Shown here: one piece after another, positions 53,884 to 64,000 of the stretch
Position numbering within the stretch: the first letter of the stretch is position 1
How the letters are laid out: each line of letters opens with the position of its first letter
Assembly (NCBI RefSeq): GCF_014649815.1
Contig: NZ_BMTT01000007.1
Span: forward strand, 124,001-188,000
Source of the DNA: Streptomyces mutabilis
Lineage (GTDB): Bacteria; Actinomycetota; Actinomycetes; Streptomycetales; Streptomycetaceae
Length of the DNA: 64,000 nucleotides
Direction of reading: 5' to 3'
Made by a program: the position numbers and the translations under genes
The notes under the pieces: model-generated
Databases searched by the model: none
What the model was told of the DNA's origin: nothing
The model's input: the letters and a program-made list of their open reading frames with translations, nothing else

Positions 53884-54339
53884 CAGGGCGGCCAGTTCGC
53901 CGCGCTGGGCGCGGGAGAGCTCGGCCAGGATCGCGCGCTCCTGCGCCAGCAGGCCCGCCAGTGACCGGTCGGCGCGGTCCCGGCCCTCGTCCGTGAGCCG
54001 GACCAGCACGCCCCGCCGGTCGCTGGGGTCGGGCAGGCGTTCCACCAGGCCCTTCTTCGCGAGGCGGTCGATGCGGTTGGTCATCGTGCCGGAGGTGACC
54101 AGGGTCTGGGTGAGGAGCTGTCCCGGCGAGAGCTGGTACGGGGTGCCCGCGCGGCGCAGCGCCGTCAGGACGTCGAACTCCCACGGCTCGAGATTGTGTT
54201 CGGAGAAGGCCAGACGGCGTGCGCGGTCCAGGTGCCGGGCGAGCCTGCTGACCCGGCTCAGCACCTCGAGCGGTTCCACGTCGAGGTCCGGGCGCTCCCG
54301 GCGCCACGCTGCGACCAGCCGATCGACCTCGTCCTCCAT
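53842..54339 (-). CDS. tamR: MarR family regulator TamR
   Basis: The 165-residue MarR protein has a long N-terminal helix (VDRLVAAWRRERPDLDV), HTH LLTQTLVTSGTMTNRIDRLAKKGLV and wing PDPSDRRGVLVRLT. It is divergent from a trans-aconitate methyltransferase gene with palindromic sites between them. This is the arrangement of S. coelicolor TamR (SCO3133), which releases DNA on binding citrate or trans-aconitate and thereby links oxidative stress to the TCA cycle. The ATG at 54339 (MEDEVDR) is used; the longer frame upstream covers the operators. Confidence 0.85.
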   Translation of the reverse strand: MEDEVDRLVAAWRRERPDLDVEPLEVLSRVSRLARHLDRARRLAFSEHNLEPWEFDVLTALRRAGTPYQLSPGQLLTQTLVTSGTMTNRIDRLAKKGLVERLPDPSDRRGVLVRLTDEGRDRADRSLAGLLAQERAILAELSRAQRGELAALLRQLTAPFDNIPG

Positions 54340-54360
54340 GACGATCAGTGTAGTGGTTGT

Positions 54361-54387
54361 GTCGACATGAAGTCTCTTGATGTTGAC
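54361..54387. promoter_or_regulatory. TamR operator candidate 1
   Basis: GTCGACATGAAG and CTTGATGTTGAC form 12-bp arms with 10 matches around a 3-bp centre. It lies between tamR and tam. Confidence 0.65.
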
Positions 54388-54389
54388 TG

Positions 54390-54403
54390 TCTTGACGTCG
54401 AGA
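54390..54403. promoter_or_regulatory. TamR operator candidate 2
   Basis: TCTTGAC-GTCGAGA is a 14-bp palindrome with one mismatched pair, 2 bp from the first site. Tandem sites would let two MarR dimers cover both promoters. Confidence 0.65.
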
Positions 54404-54456
54404 GAGTGTGGGGTTGACGCTGGGTACCCGGCCCGGAGCGAGCCCCTGGAGGCCCC

Positions 54457-55278
54457 ATGCCCGCCACCGCCCCGACCTGGGACCCCGCCCAGTACCTGCG
54501 TCACGCAGGCCCCCGCGCCCGCCCCTTCACCGACCTCCTCGCCCGCGTACCCGACCTCCCCGCACCGGCACCCCGCATCGCCGACCTCGGCTGCGGCCCC
54601 GGCAACGTCACCGTCCTCCTCGCCGACCGCTGGCCCACCGCCCGCATCACCGGCTACGACAACTCACTCCACATGCTCGAACGGGCCGGCCGGCACGCCG
54701 GCCCCACCCCCGGCGGCGGCCACATCGACTTCGCTCCCGCCGACGCCCGCACCTGGAGCCCCGCCGAACCCCACGACCTCGTCATCAGCAACGCCACCCT
54801 CCAGTGGGTCCCCGACCACGTCGAACGCTTCCCCGACTGGACCTCGGGCCTCGCCCCCGGCGGCACCCTCGCCTTCCAGGTCCCCGGCAACTTCGCCGCC
54901 CCCAGCCACCGCCTGATGCGCGAACTCGCCCACTCCCCGCGCTGGCGCGGGCGTCTCGCCGGCACCCTCCGCCACGACGACGCCGTCCTCACCCCCCAGG
55001 CCTACCTCGCCCACCTCACCGCCGTCGGCTGCACCGCCGACGTGTGGGAGACGACGTACGTCCACCTGCTGCCCGGCGAGGACGCCGTACTGGACTGGGT
55101 GAAGGGCACCGGACTGCGACCCGTGCTCACCGCCCTCGACGACGACCCCGAGGCCCGCGACGCGTTCGTCGAGGAGTACCGCACCGTCCTGCGCGCCGCC
55201 TACCCGGCCGGACCGCACGGCACCCCCTTCCCCTTCCGCCGGATCTTCGCCGTCGCCCGGAAGGCGGCCGACCGGTGA
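54457..55278 (+). CDS. tam: Trans-aconitate 2-methyltransferase
   Basis: The 273-residue SAM methyltransferase opens with the Tam signature TWDPAQYLRHAGPRARPF. It has SAM motif I IADLGCGPGNVTVLL, the acid loop TGYDNSLHML and DLVISNATLQWVPDH. It methylates trans-aconitate, a by-product that inhibits aconitase. The divergent TamR gene and shared palindromes support the assignment. Its stop overlaps the start of a broken VOC gene. Confidence 0.92.
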   Translation: MPATAPTWDPAQYLRHAGPRARPFTDLLARVPDLPAPAPRIADLGCGPGNVTVLLADRWPTARITGYDNSLHMLERAGRHAGPTPGGGHIDFAPADARTWSPAEPHDLVISNATLQWVPDHVERFPDWTSGLAPGGTLAFQVPGNFAAPSHRLMRELAHSPRWRGRLAGTLRHDDAVLTPQAYLAHLTAVGCTADVWETTYVHLLPGEDAVLDWVKGTGLRPVLTALDDDPEARDAFVEEYRTVLRAAYPAGPHGTPFPFRRIFAVARKAADR

Positions 55279-55637
55279 TCACCGCCGTCGACCACCTACA
55301 GCTCGCCGCGCCGCCCGGGACGGAGGAGGCGCTGCGCGCCTGCTGCGCCGGCGTCCTCGGCCCGACCGAAATCCCGAGCCGCCCGCGCCGGCTGCTGGTT
55401 CGGGGCCGGGAACGTCCGGCTCCACCTGGGCATCGAGACGACCGGCTCCGGCCCGCCCGCAAGGCCCACCCCGGGCCGCGGGTCACCGGAACCGAGGCCT
55501 ACGCCGCCCGGCCGGAGGTCCGGGCACGCCCGTGACCTGAGGGCGACGAGCTGCCCGGCCACCGCCGCTTCTACTGCGCGGACCCGGTCGGCAACCGCCT
55601 GGAGTTCCTGGAATCGGACGGACACGAGCTGCCCTGA
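55275..55637 (+). pseudogene. VOC/glyoxalase family protein, disrupted
   Basis: The GTG start overlaps the tam stop (GTGA). ITAVDHLQLAAPPGTEEALRA is a normal VOC N-terminus. The frame then derails near 55385, where GCWFGAGNVRLHLGIET continues in another frame, and returns by about 55445 (RPARKAHPG). An internal TGA follows at 55533-55535. After it the frame resumes with DELPGHRRFYCADPVGNRLEFLESDGHELP and stops at 55637. At least two compensating frameshifts and one stop are present. The ancestor was a dioxygenase- or glyoxalase-fold protein coupled to tam. Confidence 0.8.
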
Positions 55638-55653
55638 CCCCGCGCGGGGCCAC

Positions 55654-56829
55654 TCATGCCACCCCCTGCGCGACCAGCACGTCGATCTCCTCACCGGACA
55701 GGCCCAGCTCGCCGAGGATCGCGCGGGTGTGCTCGCCCAGCGCCGGCACCGCCTCCATACGGGGCGCCGCCCCCGTCGGACCCGGCGGCGCGAACGCCGG
55801 CACCGGACCGGTCGGCGTGGGCACCTCGTGCCGACGCCCCCGCGCCGCCAGCTGCGGGTGCTCCCACACCTCCGCGAGCGTGCTCACCCGCGCGTTGGCC
55901 ACCGGCACCGCACTGAGCAGCTCGAGCGCCTCGGCACCGGTCAGCTCAGCGAACCGGGCCGCGATCAGCGCGCCCAGCTCCTCCCGGTGCGCGTTGCGAT
56001 CCGCGTTCGTGGCGTAGTGGGGGTGTCCGGCCAGCTCGGGGCGGTGCAGGAAGCGCGCGCAGAAGCCGTGCCATTCCCGTTCGTTCTGGATCGCCATCAT
56101 GACGACACTGCCGTCACCCGCCGTGTAGGGGCCGTACGGGTGGATCGTCGCGTGTGCGGCCCCGGCCCGGGGCGGCGGCTCGGCGCCGTCCAAGGCGTAG
56201 TACAGCGGGAAGCCCATCCACTCCACGGTGGCCTCCAGCATCGACACGTCCAGATGCGTGCCACGCCCCGTGCGGCCGCGCTCCAGCAGCGCGGCCAGGA
56301 CCGAGCTGTACGCGTACATACCGGCGGCGATGTCCGACACCGAGACGCCCACCTTCGCCATCTCCTCGGGCGTGCCCGTCACCGACAGCAGCCCCGCCTC
56401 GGACTGCACCATCAGGTCGTACGCCTTGCGCCCCTCGTACGGGCCAGGGGCGCCGTAACCGGAGATGTCGCACACGATCAGCGCCGGGTGCCGCTCCCGC
56501 AGCTCGTCGGCGCCGAGCCCGGCACGGGCCGCCGCACCGGGCGCCAGGTTCTGCAGGAACACGTCGGCGCCCGCGATCAGGCGGCGCAGCACGTCCATGC
56601 CGCGCGGGTCCTTGAAGTCCAGGGTGAGTGATTCCTTGTTGCGGTTCACCCACACGAAGTGCGAGCTCAAGCCGCGCGCCCGGGTGTCGTAGGCGCGGGC
56701 GAAGTCACCCGACCCCGGACGCTCCACCTTGATCACCCGCGCACCGAGATCGGCGAGCTGACGACTCGCGTAGGGAGCGGCGACCGCCTGCTCGAGCGAG
56801 ACGACGGTGATTCCGCGCAGCGGCTGCAT
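55654..56829 (-). CDS. CaiB/BaiF family CoA-transferase
   Basis: The 391-residue class III CoA-transferase has LRGITVVSLEQAVAAPYASRQLADLGARVIKVE at the start, the FVWVNRNKESLTLDFKDPRG segment and the catalytic Asp in AYDLMVQSEAGL near residue 150. It moves CoA between carboxylic acids; the substrate is unknown. It is the last gene of a desaturase-TetR-CoA-transferase run (gaps 7 and 23 bp), so a link to acyl-CoA metabolism is reasonable. The ATG at 56829 follows GGGAG. Confidence 0.88.
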   Translation of the reverse strand: MQPLRGITVVSLEQAVAAPYASRQLADLGARVIKVERPGSGDFARAYDTRARGLSSHFVWVNRNKESLTLDFKDPRGMDVLRRLIAGADVFLQNLAPGAAARAGLGADELRERHPALIVCDISGYGAPGPYEGRKAYDLMVQSEAGLLSVTGTPEEMAKVGVSVSDIAAGMYAYSSVLAALLERGRTGRGTHLDVSMLEATVEWMGFPLYYALDGAEPPPRAGAAHATIHPYGPYTAGDGSVVMMAIQNEREWHGFCARFLHRPELAGHPHYATNADRNAHREELGALIAARFAELTGAEALELLSAVPVANARVSTLAEVWEHPQLAARGRRHEVPTPTGPVPAFAPPGPTGAAPRMEAVPALGEHTRAILGELGLSGEEIDVLVAQGVA

Positions 56830-56852
56830 ACGGAACGACTCCCGGTACGGCG

Positions 56853-57518
56853 CTAGCTCTTCCGGTGCCCTATCAGGCGCGGCTTCGGCTCCAGGCCGTC
56901 CAGCCCGTGCCACGCCAGGTTCACCAGGTGCGCCGCCACCTCCGCCTTCTTCGGCTTGCGCACGTCCAGCCACCACTGCCCCGTCAGCGCCACCATGCCG
57001 ACCAGCGCCTGCGCGTACAGCGGGGCGAGCTTCGCGTCGAAACCGCGGCTCTTGAACTCGCGGCCCAGGATGTCCTCCACCTGGGTGGCGATGTCCGAGA
57101 TGAGGGAGGCGAAGGAACCCGTCGACTGCGGGATCGGCGAGTCGCGGACCAGGATGCGGAAGCCGTCCGTGTACTCCTCGATGTAGTCCAGGAGCGCGAA
57201 GGCGGCCTGCTCGCACAGCTCACGCGGATGGCCCGCGGTCAGGGAGCTGGTCACCATGTCCAGCAGCCGCCGCATCTCACGGTCCACCACCACCGCGTAC
57301 AACCCCTCCTTGCCACCGAAGTGCTCGTACACCACCGGCTTGGACACCCCGGCCTTCGCCGCGATCTCCTCCACCGACGTGCCCTCGAAACCTTTCGCCG
57401 CGAAGAGCGTGCGACCGATCTCCAGCAGCTGCTGGCGGCGTTCGGCACCGGTCATCCGGGTGCGGCGTGCGCGCCGGGGCTTCTCATTGCTCGGGGTGCT
57501 GCTGGAGTCGGTCGCCAC
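56853..57518 (-). CDS. TetR family transcriptional regulator
   Basis: The 221-residue protein has the TetR HTH (RRQQLLEIGRTLFAAKGFEGTSVEEIAAKAGVSKPVVYEHFGGK spread over residues about 26-70) and a helical sensor domain. It follows the desaturase by 7 bp and precedes the CoA-transferase. In actinobacteria regulators in this position control membrane-lipid desaturation. The candidate operator upstream of the desaturase would be its site. The GTG at 57518 is chosen over an earlier ATG inside the desaturase gene. Confidence 0.87.
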   Translation of the reverse strand: MATDSSSTPSNEKPRRARRTRMTGAERRQQLLEIGRTLFAAKGFEGTSVEEIAAKAGVSKPVVYEHFGGKEGLYAVVVDREMRRLLDMVTSSLTAGHPRELCEQAAFALLDYIEEYTDGFRILVRDSPIPQSTGSFASLISDIATQVEDILGREFKSRGFDAKLAPLYAQALVGMVALTGQWWLDVRKPKKAEVAAHLVNLAWHGLDGLEPKPRLIGHRKS

Positions 57519-57525
57519 GCGACCA

Positions 57526-58536
57526 TCATGCCGCCTCGACGGCATCCTTCCGGCGCCGGGAGGAACCTTGGTCCGCGTTGCGGCGGGAATCGATACGCGA
57601 GCGTGACGGCCACCGCACGTCGTACGCCCACCCCAGCTGCTCGAACCAGCGGATCAGCCGCGCCGACGAGTCCAGCTGGCCGCGCATCACACCGTGCCGC
57701 GCCGACGTCGGGTCGGCGTGGTGCAGGTTGTGCCAGGACTCGCCGCAGGACAGGACCGCCAGCCACCACACGTTGCCCGAGCGGTCCCGCGACTTGAACG
57801 GACGCTTGCCGACGGCGTGGCAGATCGAGTTGATCGACCACGTCACGTGGTGCAGCAGGGCCACCCGGACGAGTGAACCCCAGAAGAAGCCGGTGAACGC
57901 GCCCCACCAGGACATCGTGACCAGTCCGCCGATCAGGGCCGGCAGGGCCAGGGACACCGCCGTCCACAGGACGAACTGGCGGGAGATCGCACGCAGCGCC
58001 GGGTCCTTGATCAGGTCCGGGGCGTACTTGTCCTGCGGGGTCTGCTCCTCGTCGAACATCCAGGCGATGTGCGCCCACCACAGGCCCTTGATCAGCGCCG
58101 GCACCGTCTCGCCGTACCGCCACGGCGAATGCGGGTCACCCTCGTCGTCCGAGAACCGGTGGTGCTTGCGATGGTCCGCCACCCAGCGCACCAGCGGCCC
58201 CTCCACGGCCATCGAGCCCGCGATCGCCAGCGCGATCTTCAGCGGACGTCTCGCCTTGAAGGAACCATGGGTGAAGTGCCGGTGGAAACCGATGGTGATG
58301 CCGTGGCACCCCAGGAAGTAGAAGAACACCAGCAGGCCCAGGTCCAGCCAGCTCACGCCCCACCCCCACGCCAGCGGCACCGCCGCCACCAGCGCCAGGA
58401 AGGGAACGGTGATGAACAACAGCAGCGTGATCTGCTCGATGGACCGCTTCTGCTCACCCCCCAGGGTGGCGGAAGCGGCGGGATCGCCGTCGTGGGGCTC
58501 CGGAGAGTCTGCGATCACATCGGAACTCGTGGTCAT
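57526..58536 (-). CDS. Acyl-CoA (delta-9-type) fatty acid desaturase
   Basis: The 336-residue membrane desaturase has the three histidine boxes of the di-iron site: HRHFTH near residue 87, HRKHH near 125 and HNLHH near 264. It has four membrane helices and the GCHGITIGFHRH segment. It introduces a cis double bond into saturated acyl chains to adjust membrane fluidity. The ATG at 58536 is used. First gene of the operon with TetR and CoA-transferase, reading away from ppc. Confidence 0.9.
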   Translation of the reverse strand: MTTSSDVIADSPEPHDGDPAASATLGGEQKRSIEQITLLLFITVPFLALVAAVPLAWGWGVSWLDLGLLVFFYFLGCHGITIGFHRHFTHGSFKARRPLKIALAIAGSMAVEGPLVRWVADHRKHHRFSDDEGDPHSPWRYGETVPALIKGLWWAHIAWMFDEEQTPQDKYAPDLIKDPALRAISRQFVLWTAVSLALPALIGGLVTMSWWGAFTGFFWGSLVRVALLHHVTWSINSICHAVGKRPFKSRDRSGNVWWLAVLSCGESWHNLHHADPTSARHGVMRGQLDSSARLIRWFEQLGWAYDVRWPSRSRIDSRRNADQGSSRRRKDAVEAA

Positions 58537-58600
58537 GCGCGTCCTCTGGGGGTCGAGGGTCGAGTCATGCGCCGTGTTGCGGGAACCGCGCCACACTTTC

Positions 58601-58630
58601 CTACGGTTCCGTAACCTACGGCGACGTAAG
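58601..58630. promoter_or_regulatory. Candidate operator of the desaturase operon
   Basis: TACGG-TT-CCGTA (58602-58613) is a perfect palindrome, and TACGGCGACGTA (58617-58628) is a second, looser one. CCTACGG occurs twice. The site lies about 65 bp upstream of the desaturase start and fits a TetR dimer pair. Confidence 0.55.
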
Positions 58631-58827
58631 TATTGCAGTGCGTCGCCCCGCGGCAAGAGCCCGACAGCCTGCGCGTCCTCGCCGACACCTATCCTGGGAG
58701 TCGGTCGGACAGCGCGGTCCGCTCGGAATACTTCCCGGACGTCCGGCTCCGTAAGCGGCGCCTGCCGCGCGAGACGCCGTCCGGGTGCCCTCCCAGACGA
58801 GCTTCAACACTGCAAGGAGCCGCACCT

Positions 58828-61563
<2,736 letters not shown>

Positions 61564-61586
61564 CGACCCCCACAGCCGCACAACGA

Positions 61587-61620
61587 CGGTGCCCCGGGCT
61601 CACCACAGCCCGGGGCACCG
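61587..61620 (+). terminator. Terminator after ppc
   Basis: A perfect 14-bp stem (arms 61587-61600 and 61607-61620) with loop CACCAC lies 23 bp past the ppc stop. It can serve the converging gene as well. Confidence 0.88.
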
Positions 61621-61643
61621 CCACGTCGTACAGACGGCGACAC

Positions 61644-62168
61644 TCACACCACGAAAAACGCCGCCGTCAGCAACGCCACACCCCCACCCGCCATCCCCCA
61701 CGCCACCCGAGTCCGCCGCAACCCACCGGCCACCACCACGGACGCCAGCAGCAGCGCCCCGCCCAACGGCACCCACGCGTACAGCACCCCCGCCGGCCCC
61801 GAACGCACCACGTCGTCACCGCCGGGCTTCACCACCACCGTGTACGTCCGCTCCTCGGCCACGGCGACCGAATCCTCCAGGACCACCCGATCCCGGGCCT
61901 GCGACCCCGCCGAAACCGGCGAATACGGCCCGCTGCACACACCCGCGCCGCACCGGGCCACCTCGACGGTCCCCTGCTCACGCCCCTTCGTCAGCATCAC
62001 GTGCTGCGCCGTGCCCCACGACGCCCACACTCCGGCGATCAGCAGCAGCACCGCCACCGTGCCCATCAACGCGACCCGGCCGACCCGCAGGACGGCACGC
62101 GAGACCCGGCGGGGACGAGCAGCGGCAGCGGAAGCGGCGACGGCTGAGGCAGGCATGGCCGGGATCAT
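61644..62168 (-). CDS. DUF3592-like two/three-TM membrane protein
   Basis: The 174-residue protein has a membrane helix at about 31-50, an extracytoplasmic domain of about 75 residues with one Cys pair (RCGAGVC) and two C-terminal helices (about 128-148 and 155-174). The layout resembles DUF3592 proteins. It converges on ppc and lies 43 bp downstream of pth on the same strand. The ATG at 62168 or 62156 may be used. Confidence 0.75.
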   Translation of the reverse strand: MIPAMPASAVAASAAAARPRRVSRAVLRVGRVALMGTVAVLLLIAGVWASWGTAQHVMLTKGREQGTVEVARCGAGVCSGPYSPVSAGSQARDRVVLEDSVAVAEERTYTVVVKPGGDDVVRSGPAGVLYAWVPLGGALLLASVVVAGGLRRTRVAWGMAGGGVALLTAAFFVV

Positions 62169-62211
62169 TGGCCATGCCTGTGCGGTCGGTCAACTCACCG
62201 GAGGGGACAAG

Positions 62212-62808
62212 TCACGAGTTGTACGCACTCTGCGCCCGCTCCAACCCCTCGATCACCAACGCCTCCACCGCGTCCGCCGCCCGGTCCACGAAGTAGTCCA
62301 GCTCCTTGCGCTCCGCCGACGAGAAATCCTTCAGCACGAAATCCGCCACCGGCATCCGCCCCGGCGGACGCCCGATCCCAAAGCGCACCCGGTGATAGTC
62401 GGAACCCAGCGACCTCGTGATCGACTTCAGCCCGTTGTGCCCGTTGTCCCCGCCGCCCGACTTCAGGCGCAGCATCCCGTAGTCGATGTCCAACTCGTCG
62501 TGCACCGCCACGACATTGCCGACCGGCACCTTGTAGAACTCCCGCAACGCCGTCACCGGACCGCCCGACACGTTCATGAAGGACATCGGCTTCGCCAGGA
62601 TCACCCGCCGATTCGCCGGCCCGGGCGGCCCGATCCGCCCCTCCACCACCTGCGCATGCGCCTTGCCGTGCCGCTTGAACCGCGCCCCCATCCGCTCCGC
62701 CAGCAGATCCGCCACCATGAAACCGACGTTGTGCCGGTTAGCGGCGTACTCGGGGCCCGGATTACCGAGACCCGCCACCAGCCAGGGCGCACCCGCGTCC
62801 GTCGTCAC
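62212..62808 (-). CDS. pth: Peptidyl-tRNA hydrolase
   Basis: The 198-residue enzyme recycles peptidyl-tRNA dropped by stalled ribosomes. Family motifs are [23 protein letters not shown] (catalytic His near residue 29), [18 protein letters not shown] (catalytic Asp) and [12 protein letters not shown]. The GTG at 62808 gives the normal length; upstream in-frame sequence crosses the rplY terminator. The gene follows rplY, a common order in actinobacteria. Confidence 0.95.
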   Translation of the reverse strand: MTTDAGAPWLVAGLGNPGPEYAANRHNVGFMVADLLAERMGARFKRHGKAHAQVVEGRIGPPGPANRRVILAKPMSFMNVSGGPVTALREFYKVPVGNVVAVHDELDIDYGMLRLKSGGGDNGHNGLKSITRSLGSDYHRVRFGIGRPPGRMPVADFVLKDFSSAERKELDYFVDRAADAVEALVIEGLERAQSAYNS

Positions 62809-62876
62809 GTCCCTGTCTCCTTCGCGTCCTTCAAGACCGTCCGCCACGAATCCCTCATGGCCGTCCACACATACGC

Positions 62877-62912
62877 GTCGGCCGCTGCCCCCGCACGGGA
62901 ACAGCGGCCGAC
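62877..62912 (-). terminator. Hairpin between rplY and pth
   Basis: A perfect 11-bp stem (GTCGGCCGCTG / CAGCGGCCGAC) with a 14-nt loop lies 27 bp past the rplY stop. It is a terminator or attenuator before pth. Confidence 0.75.
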
Positions 62913-62938
62913 CACACGATTGACCGTAAAGGGCAGGA

Positions 62939-63535
62939 TCAGGCCTCGGCGGCCTCTTCGCCCTCACCCGCGCCCTCGGCCGCGGGCTCCTCGGCCTGCG
63001 CGGACAGAACCTGCAGCACCACGGCGTCGTCCTCGACGGCCAGCTTCACACCGGACGGCAGCTCGATGTCCTTGGCGTGGATCGAGGCACCGGCCTCCAG
63101 ACCCGCGACGGACACGGTGACCTGCTCCGGGATGTGCGTGGCCTCGGCCTCGACCGGCAGTGCGTCCAGGACGTACTCCAGCAGGTAACCGCCCGGGGCC
63201 AGCTCGCCCTCGGCCTGAACCGGGATCTCGACGGTCACGGTCTCGCCGCGCGTCACCAGCTGCAGGTCGACGTGCTCCAGGAAGCCCTTGATCGGGTCAC
63301 GCTGGACCGACTTCGGGATCGCCAGCTCGTTCGTCTTGCCGTCGATGTCCAGCGCGATCAGGACGTTCGGCGTACGCAGTGCCAGCAGCAGGTCGTGCCC
63401 CGGAAGGGTCAGGTGCAGCGGGTCGGAGCCGTGGCCGTACAGGACACCGGGAACCTTGTCGTCACGACGGATACGGCGGGCGGCACCCTTGCCGAACTCG
63501 GTGCGCGTCGCGGCGGCGATCTTCACCTCGGACAT
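62939..63535 (-). CDS. rplY: 50S ribosomal protein L25 / general stress protein Ctc
   Basis: The 198-residue protein has an N-terminal L25 domain (about 1-92: [33 protein letters not shown]) that binds 5S rRNA. A C-terminal TL5 domain (about 95-180) and a Glu/Ala-rich tail follow, the long form found in actinobacteria. The ATG at 63535 (MSEVKIAA) sits behind GAGGAG; a GTG two codons earlier is less likely. Confidence 0.94.
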   Translation of the reverse strand: MSEVKIAAATRTEFGKGAARRIRRDDKVPGVLYGHGSDPLHLTLPGHDLLLALRTPNVLIALDIDGKTNELAIPKSVQRDPIKGFLEHVDLQLVTRGETVTVEIPVQAEGELAPGGYLLEYVLDALPVEAEATHIPEQVTVSVAGLEAGASIHAKDIELPSGVKLAVEDDAVVLQVLSAQAEEPAAEGAGEGEEAAEA

Positions 63536-63646
63536 GATCACTCCTCGTAGAGAGAGAAACGGACGTGGTCACCCGGCCACGAACGGCCTGCTACGAAGAG
63601 CGCGTCGATAACGGACCGCCGTACACACGCCTTGGAAAAGACGAGT

Positions 63647-63698
63647 ACGGCCTCCCTCGCCGAGCAACTTCAGCAGTCTACTCGGAGAGGAAGGCCGC
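63647..63698 (-). terminator. Hairpin after prs
   Basis: Arms 63647-63664 (starting ACGGCCTCCCTCG) and 63681-63698 pair with only a few mismatches around a 16-nt loop. It lies about 50 bp beyond the prs stop, in the 213-bp gap before rplY, and ends the prs transcript. Confidence 0.65.
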
Positions 63699-63748
63699 AC
63701 CCAAAACGATCAGCGACCACACCTTGCAGAACGGTTACTGCAAGACGC

Positions 63749-64000
63749 TCACTGCTCGTCGAACAGGCTCGTCACCGAACCGTCCTCGAACACCTCGCGC
63801 ACCGCACGCGCGATCGTCGGCGCGATCGACAGCACCGTGATCTTGTCCAACTCCAGCTCGTTCGGCGTCGGCAGCGTGTTCGTGAACACGAACTCACTCA
63901 CCTTCGAGTTCTTCAACCGGTCCGCCGCCGGACCCGACAGCACACCGTGCGTCGCCGTCACGATGACGTCCTCCGCACCGTGCGCGAACAACGCGTCCGC
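63749..64000 (-). CDS. prs: Ribose-phosphate pyrophosphokinase, C-terminal part
   Basis: The window ends inside this gene. The 83 visible C-terminal residues include HGVLSGPAADRLKNS and VFTNTLPTP, followed by LDKITVLSIAPTIARAVREVFEDGSVTSLF, the standard PRPP synthetase ending. The enzyme makes PRPP from ribose-5-phosphate and ATP. The prs-rplY-pth order matches other actinobacteria. Confidence 0.93.
   Translation of the reverse strand, partial: ADALFAHGAEDVIVTATHGVLSGPAADRLKNSKVSEFVFTNTLPTPNELELDKITVLSIAPTIARAVREVFEDGSVTSLFDEQ

Overview
The window is chromosomal DNA of a Streptomyces species. The evidence is the very high G+C with G/C-biased third positions, the many GTG starts and GTGA/ATGA gene overlaps, and genus hallmarks: a SepX-type divisome protein, an SsgA-like sporulation protein (SsgE type), the galTEK operon and the tamR/tam pair. 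Gene order follows the conserved core of the S. coelicolor chromosome around SCO3175 down to about SCO3123, recalled from memory and not searched. Most of the sequence is core genome. The accessory and decaying part lies at about 42-55.6 kb.

Layout. 0.1-3.1 kb: sepX-like gene, tRNA-Ala(CGC), GNAT acetyltransferase, exonuclease III. 3.1-7.7 kb: a MerR regulator divergent from a Baeyer-Villiger monooxygenase / alpha-beta hydrolase / short-chain dehydrogenase operon. 7.7-11 kb: a tricorn-type protease. 11-14.2 kb: a TetR regulator with two operator copies and an MMPL exporter. 14.3-17.2 kb: YbaK-type deacylase, EamA transporter, DUF1876 protein, class-C beta-lactamase-fold hydrolase. 17.4-23.5 kb: ssgE, two tandem MecA_N-type penicillin-binding proteins and the protein O-mannosyltransferase. 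23.6-31.5 kb: rsmI, a zinc-ribbon protein, tatD, rpfB, rsmA (ksgA), ispE (the same tatD-rpfB-ksgA-ispE order as Mycobacterium tuberculosis) and an ABC-F ATPase. 31.7-38.5 kb: two tandem proline/glutamine-rich membrane-anchored propeller proteins, a degenerate response regulator and a sodium:solute symporter. 38.7-41.9 kb: galT-galE-galK.

42-46.6 kb holds a tightly packed, lower-G+C six-gene cluster: lipoprotein, exported protein, small helical ESX-like protein, WXG-domain protein, two-TM protein and a soluble protein. It looks like cargo or accessory factors of a type VII secretion system. Next come an intact DUF397 gene and the wreck of its helix-turn-helix/DUF5753 partner (two frameshifts and an in-frame TAG). 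Between 48.07 and 50.83 kb, two 24-bp inverted repeats flanked by TA dinucleotides bracket an IS630-family transposase together with a MarR regulator and an alpha/beta hydrolase. This looks like an IS630-type element carrying cargo. To its right are a truncated gene, a start-less and nonsense-mutated HATPase gene, and a Uma2-family gene frameshifted near its 3' end.

52.3-58.6 kb: GNAT, a NarL-type regulator, tamR/tam with two palindromic operators, a broken VOC gene, and a fatty acid desaturase / TetR / CoA-transferase operon. 58.8-64 kb: ppc, a small membrane protein, pth, rplY (ctc) and the 3' end of prs.

How the genes work together: the window joins central carbon functions (ppc, gal operon, trans-aconitate detoxification), cell-envelope functions (SepX, PBPs, SsgE, RpfB, Pmt, desaturase) and ribosome/translation maintenance (tRNA-Ala, rsmI, rsmA, pth, L25, ABC-F). 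One mobile and decaying corridor interrupts them.
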